A stretch of 64,000 bases of DNA from Xylophilus sp. GOD-11R. GTDB taxonomy: Bacteria > Pseudomonadota > Gammaproteobacteria > Burkholderiales > Burkholderiaceae_C. The DNA lies in assembly GCF_033546935.1 (NCBI RefSeq), contig NZ_CP137854.1, positions 3,162,001-3,226,000 of the forward strand, given 5' to 3'. Numbering within the stretch: the first letter of the stretch is position 1; every line of letters starts with the position of its first letter. The position numbers were made by a program, and so were the translations under genes. Below are positions 23,425 to 32,611 of this stretch, in pieces. The notes beneath the pieces are model-generated. The model was not told the DNA's origin. It saw only the letters and a program-made list of their open reading frames with translations, and searched no databases.

Positions 23425-25272
23425 TCAGGCATCGAGGGTGAAGAGTTCCAGGTGGCGCGACACGAAGGGCGGGATGGCCGCCGCCTCCAGGGGCCGGCTG
23501 AGGTAATAGCCCTGCACCGCGTCGCAGCCCGAGGATTCGAGCATGTCGAAGACCTCGGCCGTCTCTACCCCTTCGGCCAGCAGCCGGTAGCCAAGCGCCT
23601 GGCCGAACCGGATGATCGACTTGAGCAGTTCCCAGGAGCGCGGATCGGTCGCGATCGGCTTGATCAGCGACTGGTCGAGCTTGAGCAGTTCCGCCGGCAG
23701 GCTGTGCAGGCAGGAAAAGTTGCAGTAGCCGATGCCGAAGTCGTCGAGCGACACCTGCACGCCCAGCGCCCGGATCGCGTTGAGCGTGCGCAGCGTCTGC
23801 GCGCTGTCGAGGGCGGCGTTCTCGGTGCATTCGATGTGCAGCTGCGAGGGCACGATCTGGTGCAGGTCGCAAGCATTGCGCACGATCTTCACGAAGTCCG
23901 GATGCTCGAGGTTCTTGGCCGACACGTTGACCGCCATGGTCAGGTTCAGTCCCTGGCTCGTCCATTCGGCGAGCTGCGCGAGCGCGGTATGCATGACCCA
24001 TTCGGTCACCGGATGGATCAGGCGGCTGCTTTCCACCAGGGGAATGAACTCGGCCGGCGACAACGCGCCCAGCCGGGGGTGGTTCCAGCGGATCAGCGCT
24101 TCCACGCCCTTGTACTGGCGCGAGCGCAGGTCCATCTTGGGCTGGTAGACCAGGCGGAACTCCCCTTCGGCCAGGCCGCACGGAATGTCCTGCAGCAGCG
24201 CGAAGGCGCGGCGCCCGCTCGCATCGGTCTGCTCGGCGAACCAGGCGAAAGCGCGATCGGTCTGCTGGGCCTGGTGCAAGGCAGAAGCCGCGCGGCGGAT
24301 CACGTCGCCAGCGCTCTCGGGCGACAGCTGGAACGCGGCGATGCCCACCACCGGCGACTGGTCCATGTCGATCTGGCTGCGGCCTCCGCGCAAGGGCCGC
24401 TGCACATGCTCGACCAGCTGCGCCACCTGCGCCTGCAGCAGCGCCGGTTCGTCGCCGGCCAGCATGAAGCCGAAACGAGCTTCATTGACCTTGTAGAGCG
24501 TGGCCTGGTCGCCGACCCATTCGGCGAGCTGGGCCGCGAAGTCCCGCACCACCGCCTCCAGCGGCTTCGCGCCCACGACCCGCTGGGCCTGCTGCAGCTG
24601 CTGCTGGCTGTAGGCCTCCACGAGCACGAAGGTCCGGTGCTCGCCGGGCGTCAGCGCGCACAGGTCTTCCAGGTCGCAGACCAGCTGGGTGCGGTTGGGC
24701 AGGCCGGTGACCTCGTCGGTCCGGCCCAGTCCCTGGTGCAGGTCGACCTGGGACATGGCCATCGCGGCGAGATCGGCGAGCTGGCGACGGTCGTCGGGGC
24801 CGAAGCGCCGGGCCTCGCGGTCCAGGATGCACAGGGTTCCCAGCGCATGGCCGGAACGGGTCAGCAAGGGAGCGCCGGCGTAGAACCGGTAGCCGGCCGC
24901 CAGCATGGGGCTGTCGGCGAAGCGCCGGTCCTGCGCCAGGTCTTCCACCACCAGTACGCCACGTCCACGGATCGTGTAGTCGCAGATGGCGGTGGAGCGC
25001 TCGGTCTCGGTCGCGTCGACCCCGACACGGGACTTGAACCAGAGGCGGTCGACGTCCATGAAGGTCACCAGCGCGATTGAGGTGTGGAACACCCGGCTCG
25101 CCAGCCGGGTAATGCGGTCGAAGGATTCGGAGGCAGGGGTGTCGAGCAGCCGACGGGCGCGCAAAGCGGCCAGCCGTTCAGCCTCGCGCAGGGGAGACGG
25201 CATCGCGGCAGGGCGGGCGAGCAACGCGCCGCCGGCCGGGGCGAGTTGACGGGTTGGGGATAAGGCAGCCAT
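23425..25272 (-). CDS. GAF - degenerate GGDEF - EAL c-di-GMP protein
   Basis: 615 residues. Residues 25-185 are a GAF domain (EAERLAALRARRLLDTPASE opening). Residues 190-345 look like GGDEF by position and by the start DEVTGLPNRTQL, but the active motif is absent (YKVNEARFGFMLAGDEP), so no cyclase activity is expected. Residues 360-610 are an EAL domain with its catalytic set: GVEALIRWNHP, AVNVSAKNL, IECTENAAL, DDFGIGYCNF, LLKLDQSLI, EGVETAE and QGYYLSRPL. A working phosphodiesterase is therefore likely, with GAF and the dead GGDEF as sensors. A second possible start lies at 25203. Divergent from phoX. Confidence 0.9.
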   Translation of the reverse strand: MAALSPTRQLAPAGGALLARPAAMPSPLREAERLAALRARRLLDTPASESFDRITRLASRVFHTSIALVTFMDVDRLWFKSRVGVDATETERSTAICDYTIRGRGVLVVEDLAQDRRFADSPMLAAGYRFYAGAPLLTRSGHALGTLCILDREARRFGPDDRRQLADLAAMAMSQVDLHQGLGRTDEVTGLPNRTQLVCDLEDLCALTPGEHRTFVLVEAYSQQQLQQAQRVVGAKPLEAVVRDFAAQLAEWVGDQATLYKVNEARFGFMLAGDEPALLQAQVAQLVEHVQRPLRGGRSQIDMDQSPVVGIAAFQLSPESAGDVIRRAASALHQAQQTDRAFAWFAEQTDASGRRAFALLQDIPCGLAEGEFRLVYQPKMDLRSRQYKGVEALIRWNHPRLGALSPAEFIPLVESSRLIHPVTEWVMHTALAQLAEWTSQGLNLTMAVNVSAKNLEHPDFVKIVRNACDLHQIVPSQLHIECTENAALDSAQTLRTLNAIRALGVQVSLDDFGIGYCNFSCLHSLPAELLKLDQSLIKPIATDPRSWELLKSIIRFGQALGYRLLAEGVETAEVFDMLESSGCDAVQGYYLSRPLEAAAIPPFVSRHLELFTLDA

Positions 25273-25415
25273 GCGTGTTTATCCAGCGCGGCAGCCTACG
25301 CGAACCTGACCGGGCCGCCATCAGGCGGCCGATCGGCGACTTAATGCACATGGCGGCCTCATTTGTGACATACCCGGCGGTGCACGAACCCGTGGTCATG
25401 TGTCAGCGGCCCGCG

Positions 25416-25444
25416 CTTTCATTGGGCTTTCATATGACCGTCAT
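25416..25444 (+). promoter_or_regulatory. triple Pho box upstream of phoX
   Basis: Three direct repeats at exact 11-bp spacing: CTTTCAT at 25416, CTTTCAT at 25427 and CCGTCAT at 25438. They resemble the PhoB half-site CTGTCAT, normally spaced 11 bp. They end 79 bp before the chosen phoX start. Confidence 0.8.
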
Positions 25445-25523
25445 CGTTTGTATCGAGGATATGAAGTTCATGCACTTGGCCGACATGTGGCGGTGCAGAC
25501 AGATTTCTCCCAACGATGAAGCC

Positions 25524-27545
25524 ATGAACCAGAATTCCGCTCCCAAGCCCACCCGTCGCGACGCCCTGCGCATGTTCGGCGCCGCCCCCATGCTCCCGCT
25601 GGGTGCTGTGTCCTTCCTGACCGGCTGCGGCGACGGCAACGACCCGGTCGTCGCCGCGCCCGCGCCGGCCCCGGTGGTCGCCGCCAACTTCCAGACCGCC
25701 GAGTTCATGCCCATGGCCGCCCCCACCCTGGCCACGCCTGCCGCCATGGCCACCACCACCGTCGGCTCCACCCTGCGCATCAGCTACGACAACGGCACCG
25801 CCGTCGACTTCGCCCTCGCCTATCAGCCCTTCTTCATGACCGGCGACCTGGTGCCCGACGGCGCCGGCGGCACCATCCTCGCCGGTGGCTACGTCAACGC
25901 CGCAGGCCAGCCGATCATCGACAGCTCGGTGGCCGGCCAGAGCCGCCAGTTCTTCTCGGACTCGCCGGACGGCACCTCGCTGCTGAGCCTGCCCAACCCC
26001 ACCGTCACCGGCATCAAGGGCAAGGCGGTCTTCGCCGTGGTGCAGTTCGAATACACCACCCGCGACCTCGCCGGCAACAGCACCTACGGCACCCTGCCCT
26101 CGCCGATCGCCGTGCTGACGCTCGACCAGGACCAGACCACCGGCAAGCTGACCCTGGTGAAGTACCACAACGTCGACACCTCGGCCGCCCACGGCCTGTG
26201 GATCACCTGCGGCGCCAGCCTGTCGCCCTGGAACACCCACCTCTCCAGCGAGGAGTACGAACCCGACGCGTTCGTGGCCGCCAGCAGCACCATGTTCAAG
26301 GCCTACAGCCGCAACGTGTTCGGCAACGAGACCACGGCCAAGGCCTACCACTACGGCCACATGCCCGAGATCACCGTCAACCCCGACGGCACCGGCAGTT
26401 GCAGGAAGCACTACTGCATGGGCCGCATCTCGCACGAGCTGGTGCAGGTGATGCCGGACAACCGTACCGTCATCATGGGTGACGACTACACCAACGGCGG
26501 CTTCTTCATGTTCATCGCCGACGCCGAGCGCGACCTGTCGGCCGGCACCCTGTATGTCGCCAAGTACACCGGCTACTCGATCGACCCGGCCGCCGCCGCC
26601 AACAAGATCACCTGGATCAAGCTCGGCCACGCCACCAGCGCCGAGATCGAAGCCCTGGCCAACACGCTGGCGCCCACCGACATCATGGACGTGGTCTACG
26701 CGGTGCAGAACGGCTCCAACGACGCCAGCCCGCTCACCCCGGCCGGCACCATCGACAGCACCTACACGCTGATGTACTGCGATGGCAAGGCCAACTGGGT
26801 CAGGCTCAAGCCCGGCATGGAAAAAGCCGCCGCCTTCCTGGAAACCCACCGCTACGCCAACCTCGCAGGCGGCAGCATGGCCTTCACCAAGATGGAAGGC
26901 ACCACCGTCAACATCCGGGACAAGGTCGCCTACTCGGCCCTGCAGAACATCCAGGACTCGATGGTCTCCGGCGGCAAGGGCTGGACCGCCGGCTCCGGCG
27001 TGGCGCTGGCAGCGAAGCTCGGCGCCGGCGGCGTCATGGCCCACGACCTGGCCGGCGGCCAGGTCGACAGCACCGGCGCGGCCATCTTCGGCCAGTGGGT
27101 GCCGAGCCAGACCAAGGCCCTGCTGATGGGCGCGGACATCGCCGCCGACGCCCTGGGCAACACCGCCGACCCCAACAAGATCGGCAATCCGGACAACCTG
27201 AAGTTCTCCGAGAAGATGCGCACGCTCTTCATCGGCGAGGACAGCGGCCAGCACGTGAACAACTTCCTGTGGGCCTACAACGTCGACACCAGGAAGCTCT
27301 CGCGCGTCATGTCGATTCCCGCCGGCGGCGAATCGACCGGCCTGCACGCGGTCGACGAGATCAACGGCTGGACCTACATCATGAGCAACTTCCAGCACGC
27401 CGGTGACTGGGGCAGCATCCACTCGGTGGTGCGCGCCACGCTCGACCCGCTGGTCAAGGCCAACTACAAGGACCGCTTCGGCGCCTCGGTCGGCTACCTG
27501 ACCGCCGCACAGACGCAGTACTCGACCGGCGCCAAGAAGGCCTGA
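25524..27545 (+). CDS. phoX: PhoX-family alkaline phosphatase
   Basis: 673 residues. The leader TRRDALRMFGAAPMLPLGAV, then SFLTGCGDG, has a twin-arginine motif and a lipobox-like LTGC, so Tat export of a cofactor-loaded enzyme, perhaps as a lipoprotein, is expected. The remainder is the DUF839/PhoX propeller, with blocks GAVSFLTGC, RISHELVQVMPDNRTVIMGD, FFMFIADAERDLSAGTLYVA, MRTLFIGEDSGQHVNNFLWA and STGLHAVDEINGWTYIMSNF. PhoX enzymes use calcium and iron to release phosphate from organic esters. The triple Pho box upstream supports control by PhoB under phosphate limitation. The start at 25524 is set by the Tat signal. It ends before a strong terminator. Confidence 0.88.
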   Translation: MNQNSAPKPTRRDALRMFGAAPMLPLGAVSFLTGCGDGNDPVVAAPAPAPVVAANFQTAEFMPMAAPTLATPAAMATTTVGSTLRISYDNGTAVDFALAYQPFFMTGDLVPDGAGGTILAGGYVNAAGQPIIDSSVAGQSRQFFSDSPDGTSLLSLPNPTVTGIKGKAVFAVVQFEYTTRDLAGNSTYGTLPSPIAVLTLDQDQTTGKLTLVKYHNVDTSAAHGLWITCGASLSPWNTHLSSEEYEPDAFVAASSTMFKAYSRNVFGNETTAKAYHYGHMPEITVNPDGTGSCRKHYCMGRISHELVQVMPDNRTVIMGDDYTNGGFFMFIADAERDLSAGTLYVAKYTGYSIDPAAAANKITWIKLGHATSAEIEALANTLAPTDIMDVVYAVQNGSNDASPLTPAGTIDSTYTLMYCDGKANWVRLKPGMEKAAAFLETHRYANLAGGSMAFTKMEGTTVNIRDKVAYSALQNIQDSMVSGGKGWTAGSGVALAAKLGAGGVMAHDLAGGQVDSTGAAIFGQWVPSQTKALLMGADIAADALGNTADPNKIGNPDNLKFSEKMRTLFIGEDSGQHVNNFLWAYNVDTRKLSRVMSIPAGGESTGLHAVDEINGWTYIMSNFQHAGDWGSIHSVVRATLDPLVKANYKDRFGASVGYLTAAQTQYSTGAKKA

Positions 27546-27593
27546 CGCGTCCGTGCACGGCATCGGCTGCCGCAGCCGGTGTCCGCACCGAAG

Positions 27594-27629
27594 AACGCCC
27601 GATGCCATCCATCGGGCGTTTTTCTTTTT
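27594..27629 (+). terminator. rho-independent terminator after phoX
   Basis: AACGCCCGATG and CATCGGGCGTT form an 11-bp perfect stem around CCATC, followed by TTTCTTTTT. It lies 49 bp after the phoX stop codon. Confidence 0.92.
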
Positions 27630-27729
27630 CCGCGCGGGCAACACTGATTTACCGCACGGCGGGGTTATCGATTCGCGCCTGTCGCCCTAGCATCGCGACC
27701 ATTCCATCCGATCACCGAAAGCCGCTTTC

Positions 27730-28518
27730 ATGAACATCACCTTCGACCAACGCCGCGTGCTCGTCACCGGCTCCACCAGCGGCATCGGCTTCGCTGCCGC
27801 CCGTGCCTTCCTGCAGGCCGGCGCCGAAGTCGTCATCAACGGCCGCAGCCAGGCCCGCGTCGACGAAGCCATCGCCCGCCTGGGCGACGACGGCCGGCGC
27901 GCCGTCGGCTTCACCGGCGACCTCGCCGACGCCGCCGACGCCGACCGGCTCTTCGTCGCGCATCCGTCGTTCGACATCCTGATCAACAACCTGGGCATCT
28001 TCCAGCCGCAGGATTTCTTCGACACGCCCGACAGCGAGTGGGATCGTTTCTTCCAGACCAACGTGATGTCCGGCGTGCGCCTGTCGCGGCTCTACGCCCC
28101 GGGCATGGCAGAGCGCGGCTGGGGCCGCATCGTGTTCATCTCGTCGGAGTCGGGCGTCAACATTCCGTCGGACATGGTCCATTACGGCTTCAGCAAGACC
28201 GCCCAGCTGGCGGTGTCGCGCGGGCTGGCCAAGCGGCTCGCCGGCACCGGCGTCACGGTCAACTCGGTGCTGCCGGGGCCGACGCTGTCCGAAGGCGTGG
28301 CCGACATGCTCAAGGAAGAAGTGCAGCGCACCGGCGAAAGCCTGGAGAAGGTCGCGGCCGACTTCGTGAATGCGCACCGCGGCTCGTCCATCATCCAGCG
28401 CGCCGCTACCGTCGAAGAGGTCGCCAACATGATCGTCTACGTGTCCTCGGAACAGGCCTCGGCCACCACCGGCGCCGCCCTGCGCGTGGACGGCGGCGTG
28501 GTCGACACCATCATCTGA
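27730..28518 (+). CDS. short-chain dehydrogenase/reductase
   Basis: 262 residues of the classical SDR family. The cofactor loop is VTGSTSGIGFAAARAF near residues 12-27, the NNAG equivalent is LINNLGIF, and the catalytic tetrad shows Ser in FISSESGVN and Tyr/Lys in MVHYGFSKTAQ. The NGRSQAR stretch after the second strand (Arg) favours NADP(H). The C terminus RVDGGVVDTII is typical of oxidoreductases acting on ketoacyl or sugar-like substrates, but the substrate is unknown. It stands alone, between the phoX terminator and the hairpin at 28541. Confidence 0.9.
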   Translation: MNITFDQRRVLVTGSTSGIGFAAARAFLQAGAEVVINGRSQARVDEAIARLGDDGRRAVGFTGDLADAADADRLFVAHPSFDILINNLGIFQPQDFFDTPDSEWDRFFQTNVMSGVRLSRLYAPGMAERGWGRIVFISSESGVNIPSDMVHYGFSKTAQLAVSRGLAKRLAGTGVTVNSVLPGPTLSEGVADMLKEEVQRTGESLEKVAADFVNAHRGSSIIQRAATVEEVANMIVYVSSEQASATTGAALRVDGGVVDTII

Positions 28519-28540
28519 GGCCCGGACCCCGCAAACGAGA

Positions 28541-28568
28541 AAGGCCACCGGCGCGAGCCCGTGGCCTT
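28541..28568. terminator. GCGA-tetraloop hairpin after the SDR gene
   Basis: AAGGCCAC pairs with GTGGCCTT, and inside it GGC pairs with GCC around a GCGA tetraloop with one C-C mismatch. It lies 22 bp after the SDR stop. There is no T run on the plus strand; on the minus strand the stem is followed by TCTCGTTT. It could serve either the SDR gene or transcription from the minus strand. Confidence 0.5.
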
Positions 28569-28575
28569 CATTCGA

Positions 28576-28638
28576 CTGCGCCGGGATTCGAACCCGGGAG
28601 ATCCGCCGTCCTGACCATCGACGCATCACGGCGGATCA
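28576..28638 (-). other. tRNA T-arm-like segment beside a 10-bp hairpin
   Basis: On the minus strand, CCGGG-TTCGAAT-CCCGG is a textbook tRNA T-arm (28581-28597). Directly 5' of it is a hairpin with stem GATCCGCCGT/ACGGCGGATC (28600-28609 and 28628-28637) and an 18-nt loop containing GATGGTCAGGAC, which resembles a tRNA D-arm phrase. No matching 5' acceptor strand, anticodon arm or CCA is present, so it is not an intact tRNA. It may be a decayed tRNA or a remnant attachment site. Confidence 0.45.
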
Positions 28639-28753
28639 TTCAACGTCCATACCTTTGAACTCTCGGGCACGCAGCCCGGCGATTCCAGGAAGCGTTCGTG
28701 TCGCCCGCGTGTCCGACCCCGTCGACAACCGTCGCACCATCGCGGCTGCCGCG

Positions 28754-29734
28754 TTAGAGCCATCCTGCCTTTCGCAGGCGCCGGTACAGGAACACGCCGC
28801 AGCCCAACGTGACCGCCACCGCCGTCGGATAGCCCCAGCGCCACTCCAGCTCCGGCATGTACTTGAAGTTCATGCCGTAGAGGCTGAACACCATGGTGGG
28901 CAGCGCCAATATCGCGCCCCAGCCGGCAAGCTTCTTCACGATCTCGTTCTGGTGGATCGTGATCTGCGCCAGGGCCACCTGCATCGCCGAATCGATGGTT
29001 TGCTGCAGCCGGTCGGCGGTCTGGGTGACCCGCGCCACGTGGTCGAGGATGTCGCGGTAATAGATGCGGCTTTCCTTCGGAATGATGTCGCCGTGGAAGC
29101 GCAGCAGCTGGTTGCAGATGTCGGTGATGGGGAACGCGGCCGCGTGCAGCTTCATCAGCTCGTTCTTCAGGTGATAGAAATCCTCCAGGTTCGACGCTGG
29201 CGGCACCCCCTTGAAAAGATCCTTCTCGATGCGGGTGAAGCGTGTCTGCAGGGCGTCGATGCACGGCTGGTAGTGGTCGACGATGAAGTCGATCAGCAGG
29301 TAGAGCACGAATCCCGGGCCGTGGGCGAGCTTGTCCTGGCGCGACTCGGCGCGCTCGCGCACCGCCGCGTAGCCGTCGGCATCGCCGTGCCGCACGGTCA
29401 CCACGAATCGCGGGCCGACGAACACATGGGTCTCGCCGTGGCGGATGTGCTCGCCCTCCAGCCGCACGGTGCGCAGGATCACGAACAAGTGGTCGCCGTA
29501 TTCCTCGATCTTGGGCGGCTGGTGGGCGTTTTCGGCGTCTTCCACCGCCAGGTCGTGCAGGCCGAATTCCTGCTGCACCTTCACCATGAGTTCGCGGTCG
29601 GGCTCCACCAGCCCGAGCCAGACGAAGGTGTGGTCTTCGTCGAGCGCGTCGCTGATCTCGTTGATCTCCACGCTGCGTTTCTTCAGCCCCGCGCGGTAGA
29701 CCGAGCAATTGACCGTGGCTTTTTCCAGGTTCAT
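28754..29734 (-). CDS. corA: CorA-family magnesium/cobalt transporter
   Basis: 326 residues. The large soluble N-terminal domain includes FVWLGLVEPDRELMVKVQQE and the conserved LAVEDAENAHQPPKIEEYGD; long helices follow. Two C-terminal membrane segments come next, the first ending in the invariant GMN signature within SLYGMNFKYMPEL, the second being YPTAVAVTLGCGVFLYRRLR with a basic tail. CorA forms a pentameric inner-membrane channel for Mg2+ and Co2+. The gene is divergent from kdpD, with a 165-bp gap and no visible riboswitch-like leader. Confidence 0.93.
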   Translation of the reverse strand: MNLEKATVNCSVYRAGLKKRSVEINEISDALDEDHTFVWLGLVEPDRELMVKVQQEFGLHDLAVEDAENAHQPPKIEEYGDHLFVILRTVRLEGEHIRHGETHVFVGPRFVVTVRHGDADGYAAVRERAESRQDKLAHGPGFVLYLLIDFIVDHYQPCIDALQTRFTRIEKDLFKGVPPASNLEDFYHLKNELMKLHAAAFPITDICNQLLRFHGDIIPKESRIYYRDILDHVARVTQTADRLQQTIDSAMQVALAQITIHQNEIVKKLAGWGAILALPTMVFSLYGMNFKYMPELEWRWGYPTAVAVTLGCGVFLYRRLRKAGWL

Positions 29735-29899
29735 CTGTTTCCTTGGCTGCGGCCTGCTGCGGCCGCTTTTATGGATTCTTTATGAAAGCGCGGCCCATCC
29801 TGGCGAAAAATGCAGGTCGATACGGTTCCTGAGCATCACGCATCGGCCGCACATCGGCCGGCCGCCACGAAAACTGCCGATTTTTTCAACACCACCACC

Positions 29900-32611
29900 A
29901 TGCTGCCCCACCCCGGAACCGGCGCCCTGCCGACGCGGCCCGACCCCGATGCGCTCGTGCTGCAGTTGCGCCGCGACGACGAACGTGCCCGCCGCGGCAA
30001 GCTGCGCATCTACTTCGGCGCCAACGCCGGTGTGGGCAAGACCTTCGCCATGCTCGGCGCCGCGCAGCGCGAAAAAGCCGCCGGCCGCGACGTCGTCATC
30101 GGCGTGGTCGAAACCCACGGCCGCGCCGACACCGCCGAGCTCACCGCCGGCCTGGAGACCCTGCCGCCGCAGCAACTGCCCTACCGCGACCGCATCCTGC
30201 CCGAGTTCGATCTCGACGCCGCGCTGGCCCGGCGTCCCGCCACGCTCCTGGTCGACGAACTCGCGCACACCAACGCCCCCGGCGCACGCCACGACAAACG
30301 CTGGCAGGACGTGCAGGAACTGCGCGATGCCGGCATCGACGTGTGGACCGCGCTCAACGTGCAGCATCTCGAAAGCCTCAACGGCACGGTCGGCGCCATC
30401 ACCGGCATCCGGGTACACGAGACCGTGCCCGACACCGTCTTCGACAGCGCCGACGAACTGGTGCTGATCGACGTCACGCCCGACGAGCTGGTCGCCCGCC
30501 TGCAGGCCGGCAAGGTCTACCTGCCGCAGCAGGCCGAGCGCGCGGCCCAGAACTTCTTTCGCAAGGGCAACCTCATCGCGCTGCGTGAGATCGCCCTGCG
30601 GCGCACCGCCGAACGGGTGGGCGACGACCGGCTGCACTGGCGCATCGAAACGCCACGCGACGCGCCCGCTACCGAGGCCGACACCGTGCTGTGCTGCGTC
30701 GGCCCCCGGCCCGGCGCTGAGCAGGCCGTGCGCGCCGCCGCGCGGCTGGCCGGCCTGCGCAACCAGCGCTGGTCGGCGGTTTATGTAGAAACACCGCGCC
30801 TGCAGCGCCTGCCCGCCGCCGAGCGCGACCGCACCCTGGCGGTGCTGAAACTGGCGGAGGAGCTGGGCGCCAGCACGGCCGTGCTGACCGGCCCGGAGGT
30901 GGCGCAGGCCCTGGCCCAACATGCGACGCAGCACGGGTTCTCGACCCTGGTGATGGGCCGGGCCGCCCCGCGCACCGGCTGGTCGGCCTGGTGGTCGCGC
31001 CTGGCCCGGCCGCCGCTGCGCTCGCGGCTCGCTGGCCTCGCCCCGGCGCTCGACTTCTGGGAAGTGCCCGCCGCCGCCAGCACCCGCCGCCTCGGCGCCA
31101 CGCCGCTGCCGCCCGACGAACTGCCCACCGCCCACCAGCGGCGCTGGCCGGGCTTCGTCTGGTCGGCCGCCGTCAGCGTCGCGCTGGTGCTGACGCTGCA
31201 TCCGTTCAGCGGCGCCTTCGAGCTGGCCAACATCGTCATGCTGTTCCTGCTGGGCGTGGTGCTGATCGCCTTCCGCTTCGGACGCGGACCGGCAGCCCTG
31301 GCCGCCCTGCTCAACGTGCTGGCCTTCGACTTCTTCTTCGTGCCGCCACGCCTGTCCTTCGGCGTGACCGACGTGCAGTACCTGGTCACCTTCGCAGTGA
31401 TGCTCGGCGTGGGCCTGCTGATCGGCCAGCTCACCGCGCGGCTGCGTTTTCAGGCGCGCATCGCCGCCAGCCGGGAGGCGCGCACGCAAAACCTTTTCGA
31501 GCTGTCGCGCGAGCTGTCGGCCGCCTTGCTGCCCGAGCAGATCGCCGAGATCGGCGAAGCGGCCGTGCGGCGCAATTTCGGCGGCCAGGCGCATGTGGTG
31601 GTGGCCGACGAGCACGACCGGCTGCCCGCCAGCGCGGCCCTGCCCGAAGGCGTGGACGCCAGCGTTGCCGACTGGGTCTACCGCAACGGCCAGCCCGCGG
31701 GCCTGACCACCGCCACCCTGTCGGCCCACGCCTGGCACTACCTGCCGCTGGCCGCGCCCATGCGCATCCGCGGCGTGCTGGCCTGCCGACCGGAACACGC
31801 CCGCTGGCTGCTGATTCCCGGCCAGCAGCAACTGCTGCAGACGCTCACCCGGCAGATCGCCATCGCGCTGGAGCGGGTGCACTACGTCGACATCGCCCGG
31901 CAGGCCGTCGTGCAGATGGAATCCGAGCGCCTGCGCAACACCTTGCTGGCGGCCATGTCGCACGACATCCGCACGCCGCTGACCGCGCTGGTCGGCCAGG
32001 CCGAGACGCTGCAGTCGGCCGGCGCCTCCCTATCCGCACCATCGCGCGAGCAGCTCCTGTCGGGCTTGGTGGCGACCGCCCGCCAGATGCAGGGCCTGGT
32101 CATCAACCTGCTCGACATGGCGCGGCTGCAGAGCGGCGCGATCACGCTGCGCTCGGAGTGGCAGTCGGTGGAGGAAGTGGTCGGCGCGGCGCTGGCTTCG
32201 GCCGCGCCGGCGCTGGTGGGGGTGGCGGTGCGCACCGACATCCCGGCCGATCTGCCGCTGGTGGAGTTCGACGCCGGCCTGATGGAGCGGGTGCTGGTCA
32301 ACCTGCTGGAAAACGCCGCCAAGTACGGCGCGCCGCCCATCGTCGTATCGGCGCGCGCCGGCGACGACACGCTGGAGCTCCAGGTACGCGACCACGGCCC
32401 GGGGCTTCCGGCGGGCTCGACGCAAGACCTGTTCGGCATGTTCATCCGGGGCGAGTTCGAGTCGGGCACGCCCGGCGTCGGGCTGGGGCTGGCAATCTGC
32501 CGCGAGGTGGTTGCGGCTCACGGCGGCACGACAGGCGCGGCCGATGCCGAGGGCGGTGGCGCGGTCTTCACCATCACGCTGCCGCGCCGGCCGGCGCCGG
32601 CGGTCGACTAG
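29900..32611 (+). CDS. kdpD: KdpD osmosensitive potassium sensor histidine kinase
   Basis: 903 residues. The N-terminal KdpD domain has the ATP-binding GANAGVGKTFAML and the GRAD-type segment VVETHGRADTAEL, then DELAHTNAPGARH. A USP-like domain follows, then four closely spaced membrane helices around residues 415-510, a GAF-like region, and the kinase core with AMSHDIRTPLTALVGQ (His), VLVNLLENAAKYG and GVGLGLAICREVV. KdpD phosphorylates KdpE when potassium is scarce. Here it is on the opposite strand and convergent with kdpE: the two stops overlap by 4 bp. An in-frame start at 29810 would add 30 residues without family support. Confidence 0.95.
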   Translation: MLPHPGTGALPTRPDPDALVLQLRRDDERARRGKLRIYFGANAGVGKTFAMLGAAQREKAAGRDVVIGVVETHGRADTAELTAGLETLPPQQLPYRDRILPEFDLDAALARRPATLLVDELAHTNAPGARHDKRWQDVQELRDAGIDVWTALNVQHLESLNGTVGAITGIRVHETVPDTVFDSADELVLIDVTPDELVARLQAGKVYLPQQAERAAQNFFRKGNLIALREIALRRTAERVGDDRLHWRIETPRDAPATEADTVLCCVGPRPGAEQAVRAAARLAGLRNQRWSAVYVETPRLQRLPAAERDRTLAVLKLAEELGASTAVLTGPEVAQALAQHATQHGFSTLVMGRAAPRTGWSAWWSRLARPPLRSRLAGLAPALDFWEVPAAASTRRLGATPLPPDELPTAHQRRWPGFVWSAAVSVALVLTLHPFSGAFELANIVMLFLLGVVLIAFRFGRGPAALAALLNVLAFDFFFVPPRLSFGVTDVQYLVTFAVMLGVGLLIGQLTARLRFQARIAASREARTQNLFELSRELSAALLPEQIAEIGEAAVRRNFGGQAHVVVADEHDRLPASAALPEGVDASVADWVYRNGQPAGLTTATLSAHAWHYLPLAAPMRIRGVLACRPEHARWLLIPGQQQLLQTLTRQIAIALERVHYVDIARQAVVQMESERLRNTLLAAMSHDIRTPLTALVGQAETLQSAGASLSAPSREQLLSGLVATARQMQGLVINLLDMARLQSGAITLRSEWQSVEEVVGAALASAAPALVGVAVRTDIPADLPLVEFDAGLMERVLVNLLENAAKYGAPPIVVSARAGDDTLELQVRDHGPGLPAGSTQDLFGMFIRGEFESGTPGVGLGLAICREVVAAHGGTTGAADAEGGGAVFTITLPRRPAPAVD

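Noticed and set aside
25419..27644. 741-residue minus-strand frame opposite phoX
   Set aside because: Composition is Val/Gly/Ala/His-rich in the way typical of antisense frames; phoX on the other strand has a Tat signal, family motifs and a terminator.
28576..28638. Intact tRNA gene
   Set aside because: T-arm is perfect but no 5' acceptor strand, anticodon arm or CCA can be found.
29735..29899. Magnesium or potassium riboswitch between corA and kdpD
   Set aside because: No long leader or recognisable conserved pairing is visible in the 165-bp gap.
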